The translations under genes were made by a program, and so were the position numbers. This document shows, piece by piece, positions 56,040 through 60,000 of a stretch of 60,000 nucleotides of DNA. Source of the stretch: Cryptomeria japonica (taxonomy: Eukaryota > Streptophyta > Pinopsida > Cupressales > Cupressaceae); NCBI RefSeq assembly GCF_030272615.1, contig NC_081410.1:255055533-255115532 (forward strand). The letters are read 5' to 3'. The notes beneath the pieces were generated by a model. It was not told the DNA's origin. It did no database searches and worked only from the letters and a program-made list of their open reading frames with translations. The first letter of the stretch is position 1. Each line of letters begins with the position of its first letter.

Positions 56040-58975
56040 AGGGTGGAAACATACTCATTTGACGCTCTGAAATAGTTGATGACATTGTTATAACCAGTAT
56101 TCGCATAATTTGCTGTTTAGGCAGAGTTGGAAGAGGACGCTTTACCCTTGTCATGATCAAGCAAAGGAGTTTTGAAAATAGTATGATCAGTGTTAGAGGT
56201 CGCATGGGGTGGATCTACCTCAATTACTCCTTGCTCTAATAAATCTTGAATCATATGTTTCAATTGAAAACATGATGCAGTTTTATGTCCTTTGGACCGA
56301 TGATACTCACAGTATGCATTATCATTCCACTAATGCGGTTTTACCACTAGTTCTGCCTTGATATCTGGTAGCTTAATAAATTTTGCTTGTATTAATTGCT
56401 TCATTGCTAATTCAAAAGGCTCTCCCAATGGGGTAAATTGTCGAGGAGGCCCATCCCTCAATCAGAAAGGTTTGCGTTATTGGTTTTGTTGTTGGCCTTG
56501 TTGTTGATTATACTGTTGAGTGTATTGTTGAGCATGTTGTTGGTATTGCGGCTATTGAGTAACATTGCTCATTTGTGTTTGATTTTGTTCCATAGTTGAC
56601 ATATTAGGAACACTCAATTTCTTGATTATGAATGGGGGTTGATTTGCATTCACCGCTCTTGCATCAACAACACCATCATTAGTGACATTCTTATTTTTAT
56701 ACCAAAATTTGTTTCTGTCCCCTGAATAATTTGTGTTCTCACTATCTTTATTGAGCTTGATAATTCCTTTAGCTACAAGAGCCATTTCAATGCTCATTCC
56801 TTTCTTAATGAGTTTCTCAATAGTACTAGGACTTTTCAATTTTAGTTCATACATCATTTCTGGGACCAAATTTTGGATAAACAGATTCACTTGTTGTTCT
56901 TCAGGTATATCTAGGGAAGAACAACTATATAAGCTTCGCCATCGTTGCAAGAAAGTCACTAATGGTTCACCTTGCTTTTGCTTGGTGTTGCATAAATCTG
57001 ACATGGTCACATCACTCTCGATGTTGAACGCGAAATGAGATAAAAACTTTTGAGCCAATTCGGACCAAGTCTTTATATTTCCTGGCAGATGTGAATACCA
57101 ATCCATGGCTTGTCCCATGAGACTTCATGCAAATAAGCGCATTAAATATGTTTCCTCATAACTCACTTCAGTACATGCTGCAAAAAATGCTCGAATGTGA
57201 TCTTTTGGATTGCCATTCCCTTTATATTTCTCAAAATTAGGTGCCTCAAAATGCTTAGGGAATGGAGGCATGTCTACACTCTTGTCAAATGGATTAGGAC
57301 ATAAATCTTGATCTGTATACAACTTCTTTGTTCCTTTAGTTTCTAATGCATCAACTTTTCATTGCAACTTCTCAAGTTGTTGCGCAATTGTATCAGATTT
57401 TGGAGGTCCATCATTAATCCCAGTGGGTACTCTTTGTCGATACATCGTATTTCCGATCGGTTGTTGATACTTTGAAATGGCCCTTTTTGGTGTCTCCGAC
57501 ATATAATTTTCTTGGTACATCTCTTGTTGTTGCGGTTGTGCTATGTCTTGATATCGACCTTGTTGTTGTGCTTCTTGTAGCCTAGGTTGATATTGCAATT
57601 GAGTATGTTGTTGATATTGCACAGGTGCCAATTGCAGTTGTGAAGTAGGATAGCTTGTTTGCCTTGGCACATATTGAGGCACATGTTGTTGATGCTGACG
57701 AATTGGAATTTGTTGACTTTGTTCCAATTGTTGTCGCGGTGTATATCCCATCATTTGCAAAAAACTTTGTTTAGATGGCTTTTGTTGCTTCTCCTTAAGA
57801 TGGGGTATAGCACTTGCATTAACTTGTTGTGTTGTTTGTCCAATCCATTGTGATGGTTGCAAGTTTGCATTAACTTGTAATGGTGCCAAAGGCGCTGCAA
57901 TTTGTTGTCGAATGCGAAATTGTTGTTGTTGCACATTGCTTATTTGGACATTCGATTGTACCTTTTGTGTATTACTCAATTGTTGCAACAGTTGTTGTTG
58001 GTGCAAAAGACTATCCGTAGCTCTTTGTGTCGCCATTATCGAAGGATTTGTCGCAATAGTGTTTGGCAAATATATTGAACTTAATGGGACATAAGAACTT
58101 TGTTGCATCATGGAATTGTTTTGGACATTGGTGATATCAGGCATTCCAGTTGTGAAGCTCTCTTGCATTTTAGATTTTGATCCCATTTTATGCATATAAG
58201 GAACTACTTCTTGTTGAGGGATAGTTGTCAACATTTGTGTGGTCTTTATTTGATCTTGTGTTACAGGTGTTGTGTTGAATAATGGATTGTTTATTGTCTC
58301 AAATGGTGACTTTTGAGGAATAGTCACTGTCAATGCCTTTGAAACATGTTTATTCATCAAGGTAGGTTGAGTTGCTTGTTGTGCATTTTCTTCATTTGGA
58401 TGCAGAGAGAAACTTAACAACTCACCGCCTTGTTGTTTTTGCACATTGATTTTCTCACTTGAAGAGGTCACATTACTCATCATGTTAAGATACTTTTGTG
58501 GAAACATCTTAAAGACCTTGTTCAAGAACTTATCCATCTTTTTTGTTATCTTTGGATCTTGAAGGAACATGTCAACATCATCAGAAGCATCAGAATCTGA
58601 TGAAGAATCTGGTTGGATATTTGGATTTGTTTCTTGGTGAATGCCTTGATCTGAACCAAATCCTTGTGAGAGGGTTTGTTCTTCATACAATGTTTGTATT
58701 TCATGTTGCAAGTTTGGTTGTTTCCAATTGAAAGGTGCATTTCCTCTTGGAGTTGGTGGAACCCTCCCATGTCCTGGTTTCATAGGTACAAACACTGGTT
58801 CATATAATGGAGGTGGTCCAAGTTGAACCATTCCATAAGATGGTAGTGATGTGTTTGATGAACCTTCAATTTGTACTATTTGACTGGTTTGAAATTGTGA
58901 ATTTGATATGTTGTCAATGGGTTGATAGGTTGGTTCACCCATCTTTTTAGATTTTGATCTTGTTTCAACAGGCAT
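56040..58975 (-). pseudogene. element 3 gag with glutamine-rich N-terminal extension
   Basis: Minus-strand ATG at 58975. The first 538 residues are open and unusually long for gag: a basic start (MPVETRSKSKK), a serine/aspartate cluster (about 58620-58560) and a glutamine-rich stretch with many QQ pairs. The gag domain follows (57322-56552: NFEKYKGNGNPKDHIRAF, GQAMDWYSHLPGNI, LFIQNLVPEMMYELK). An intact zinc knuckle CEYHRSKGHKTASC lies at about 56270-56312. Stops lie at 57359, about 57123, 56550 and others. It is a stop in CGA-like context at 57123 that splits the gag domain. Confidence 0.87.
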
Positions 58976-60000
58976 GTCACTTATGCAAATGCAATATTTT
59001 TGGAATTTTTCAAAGACAATATATGATATGCAACTAAATGAAAACTAACTGAATGAGAATGCAATCTATGGCAAGAATGCAACCTATGTTTTTGGTTGTT
59101 TTTCAAGATTTTGACAAACTTTTTGGAATGCAGATCTAAAAGAGACCCTTAGGAAATTGAAATGATGTCTAGACCTCAAAGGACAAAAGGACCAAGTGAC
59201 AAAAGGACAAATGACAAAGTTTCCCCTATATGCTTGGATACTAAGCTAGGTTTGACCAAATGACAATAATGACATAAAAAGAAAAGGTTTGACAAGGTCT
59301 AGACTTCTGAACAATGACTTAGGGTTTATCAAAGATTTGGATTACTCAAGTATGACAAAACTTAGTTTTTAAGACTATATGCAAAGGGACAATTACTATG
59401 CAAATGACCTTAATATGATATGATAATAACCTAAACTTAATGAAGAGACCTAGGGTATGCAAAGTATGACAATGGTATTACTCTAATGCAAGAGGACACA
59501 TGCAAATGGATGACCCTTATTGATATGCAAAGGAGTATGACTTAGGTGAAACCTAACCTTGGTAGTTGACAATGAACTTTGAAAAATGCAACCTAGGATG
59601 AACCTAAATGTAAGTGACATGAATGTTGAGACAAGATTTTGAACAATGTTTGACAACCATGTTTGAAGGTGTTTTTGAATTTTGTTGGATGAATGTCTCT
59701 TGTGTTTAACCTTATTTTGAATCAATTTATCTTGTTTTTGAAATGAGATACGATTCAAATTTTGACAAACAAAGAAGACAAGATATTTCAACTTAGACTC
59801 AAAACAATCATGCTCATTCCCACATTTCTTACGGTAGGCAAGGACATTAGGTACTTGAGAGGTAGACTTGTTATGGGATTCAAGGAGAATACATAGATGC
59901 TTGACCCCACGGGCTCCCCTCCATGGCACTCACTTCTCAGGGCAGCCAAGCATCAGTCCCCATGGAAATCTCCCCATGGCAAACTTAGTATCTCTTCCAA
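58976..60000 (-). other. element 3 leader, cut by window end
   Basis: AT-rich leader with many TGACAA words, resembling the element 2 leader in reverse. No coding region; the primer site is not reached. Confidence 0.6.

Larger units (their letters stand above)
45020..60000 (-). mobile_element. gypsy element 3, Tat type, 3' LTR to leader (runs off the window)
   Basis: Minus-strand element of the same LTR family as element 2. Order on its own strand from the window edge: leader (60000-58976), gag, protease, G-patch-like linker, RT, two RNase H domains, integrase (to 50789), conserved tail, antisense PMD gene, polypurine tract (46490-46503) and 3' LTR (45020-46489). gag to integrase stays in one frame over 8.2 kb, interrupted only by stops. 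The primer site and 5' LTR lie beyond 60000. Confidence 0.92.

Noticed and set aside
1-60000. Host protein-coding gene, LINE or DNA transposon
   Set aside because: Every frame with recognisable protein motifs belongs to an LTR element; no LINE RT, transposase or terminal inverted repeat pair seen.

Overview
This 60-kb window is plant nuclear DNA made almost entirely of nested, decaying LTR retrotransposons. I recognise no host gene, tRNA, rRNA or CRISPR array. The plant calls rest on Ty1/copia elements with the TGGTATCAGAGC primer-binding site and Ty3/gypsy elements of the Tat type (gag-protease-RT with two RNase H domains and integrase, a G-patch-like linker, and an antisense open frame). 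The density and depth of nesting suggest a large, repeat-rich genome; a gymnosperm is possible but unproven. Layout: 1-4953 holds three copia fragments: copia A (minus; gag 1-1012, LTR 1137-2388), the 3' end of copia B (plus; LTR 2780-3837) and copia C (minus; gag/protease 3838-4953). 4954-23444 is gypsy element 1 (minus, 18.5 kb, two ~1,150-bp LTRs, duplicated target TTGAG). It split copia C gag, whose first 31 codons, primer site and LTR lie at 23445-24987. Inside element 1 a solo LTR (20541-21765) is flanked by AAAAC on both sides. 26167-30009 is the gag-protease half of another gypsy copy (element 4, plus), followed by a minus-strand LTR-like fragment from 30010. 31678-44469 is gypsy element 2 (plus, 12.8 kb, two ~1,478-bp LTRs, target ATATA). 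45020 to the window end is gypsy element 3 (minus), same LTR family, with its 5' LTR off the window. The main result concerns elements 1, 2 and 3. Each carries, between the polypurine tract and the end of the pol position and on the strand opposite gag-pol, a decayed gene for a plant mobile domain (PMD, MAIN/MAIL1-like) protein. In elements 2 and 3 this antisense gene has its own TATA box 91-99 bp before an ATG, a 26-codon first exon, a 373-393-bp GT-AG intron, and a second exon encoding PMD, an acidic tract and a predicted coiled coil. Element 2 has no recognisable gag domain, protease, RT or integrase. In that place it has one 2.7-kb frame of about 900 codons, without frameshifts, whose first residues resemble the gag start of element 3. 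Element 3 keeps gag-protease-RT-RNaseH-integrase in one frame over 8.2 kb, broken only by stop codons. Such an element could have supplied the enzymes that moved element 2. Several stops can be traced by comparing copies to C-to-T changes in CAG and CGA codons, as expected from decay of methylated cytosines.
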